A stretch of 7,491 nucleotides of DNA from Gammaproteobacteria bacterium (GTDB lineage: Bacteria > Pseudomonadota > Gammaproteobacteria > Pseudomonadales > Pseudohongiellaceae), in contig JAESUT010000053.1 of NCBI GenBank assembly GCA_016762995.1, positions 1 to 7,491 of the forward strand. Direction: 5' to 3'. Under the pieces are notes generated by a model. That model made no database searches. It was not told the origin of the DNA and was given only the letters and a program-made list of their open reading frames with translations. Below are positions 7,240 through 7,491 of the stretch, piece after piece; within the stretch, counting starts at the first letter, position 1; every line of letters begins with the position of its first letter. Position numbers and translations under genes: made by a program.

Positions 7240-7320
7240 GTGTTGACAGCTACCATAGCTCTCGTTAGAGTTGCGTCCGGTCATTTCAGGGCCACACCCA
7301 TCTAAGAACATGCTCAGGGG
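7240..7320. repeat. Diverged copy of the 86-bp tandem unit
   Basis: This 81-bp stretch aligns in order with the full units to its right. Shared blocks are GTGTTG, then ACAGC, then AGA..GTTGC, CAGG, a perfect ACCCATCTA (7296-7304), and a junction in which ATGCTCAGGGGGTGTTG matches ATGCCCAGGTGGTGTTG at 15 of 17 bases. The middle differs. The hairpin of the full unit is replaced by AGCTA-CCA-TAGCT (7248-7260), a different but perfect 5-bp dyad. The alignment was made by eye and needs gaps. Confidence 0.5.
7243..7271 (+). promoter_or_regulatory. Candidate sigma-70 promoter directed into the repeat array
   Basis: On the plus strand a perfect TTGACA (7243-7248) is followed after 17 bp by TAGAGT (7266-7271), which matches the -10 consensus at 4 of 6 positions, then by TGCGTCCG, a GC-rich discriminator. 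It points away from rnr and into the 86-bp repeats, so a transcript would begin near 7278. The match could be chance, and the element overlaps the diverged repeat copy. Confidence 0.35.
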
Positions 7321-7491
7321 GTGTTGTGGTGGACAGCAGGCGAAAGCCTGCCGGAGAAGGTTGCAGAAATAGCAGGATTAAACCCATCTATTTATATGCC
7401 CAGGTGGTGTTGTGGTGGACAGCAGGCGAAAGCCTGCCGGAGAAGATTGCAGAAATAGCAGGATTAAACCCATCTATTTATATGCCCAGGT
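7321..7491. repeat. Tandem array of an 86-bp unit, two copies, continuing past the window edge
   Basis: Copy 1 is 7321-7406 and copy 2 is 7407-7491, cut one base short by the window end. Over the 85 shared bases they differ only at 7360 (G) against 7446 (A), so the duplication is recent or kept homogeneous. Each copy holds a perfect hairpin: GCAGGC-GAAA-GCCTGC at 7336-7351 and 7422-7437 on the plus strand. The GAAA tetraloop exists only when the plus strand is read as RNA; the other strand would have UUUC. I see no ORF of note, no inverted terminal repeats and no variable spacers. I do not recognise the family. Confidence 0.9.

Noticed and set aside
7353..7371. Hairpin-ribozyme or hammerhead-like core (AGAAG followed by AGAAA; GAAA loop)
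   Set aside because: I could not find the pairing partners for the hairpin-ribozyme helices, nor a CUGANGA core for a hammerhead on either strand.
7321..7491. CRISPR array
   Set aside because: The whole 86-bp period is repeated with a single mismatch; there are no short repeats separated by variable spacers.
7240..7491. Integron attC sites
   Set aside because: No GTTRRRY/RYYYAAC core pair is placed at the ends of the unit, and no cassettes lie between copies.

Overview
The window carries the conserved gammaproteobacterial cluster rnr - rlmB - rpsF - rpsR - (DUF2232-like membrane protein) - rplI - dnaB, with every gene on the minus strand, so transcription runs from right to left. Gene content, order and the sequences of S6, S18, RlmB, RNase R and DnaB fit a gammaproteobacterium. 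The lack of priB between rpsF and rpsR, and the membrane gene between rpsR and rplI, resemble Pseudomonas-like or marine gammaproteobacterial lineages more than enteric bacteria. Base composition is roughly balanced. I cannot name the genus.

Layout from right to left (direction of transcription). Positions 7147-7491 are non-coding and hold a tandem array of an 86-bp unit: two nearly identical copies plus one diverged copy. A promoter-like element in front of the array points away from rnr. Then come rnr (RNase R, with a long lysine-rich tail) and, 8 bp later, rlmB (23S rRNA Gm2251 methyltransferase). A 228-bp gap follows with a candidate promoter and a structured leader that may be the S6:S18 autoregulatory element. 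Next are rpsF, rpsR, a polytopic membrane protein whose ATG directly follows the rpsR stop, and rplI. An intrinsic terminator closes the ribosomal-protein unit before dnaB, which starts at 1145 and runs off the left edge.

The genes form a translation, RNA-processing and replication neighbourhood. RNase R degrades structured RNA and takes part in rRNA quality control, RlmB methylates 23S rRNA, S6 and S18 bind each other on the 30S platform, L9 is a 50S protein, and DnaB is the replicative helicase. The coding part is ordinary. S6 and L9 both have alanine/glutamate-rich C-terminal extensions compared with the E. coli proteins.

The least explained stretch is the repeat array at the right end. 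Each full unit has a perfect 6-bp hairpin closed by a GAAA tetraloop, and the diverged copy has a different but still self-complementary hairpin at about the same place. It may be a structured RNA or DNA element of unrecognised class. This is inference from two to three copies, and the array probably continues beyond the window.
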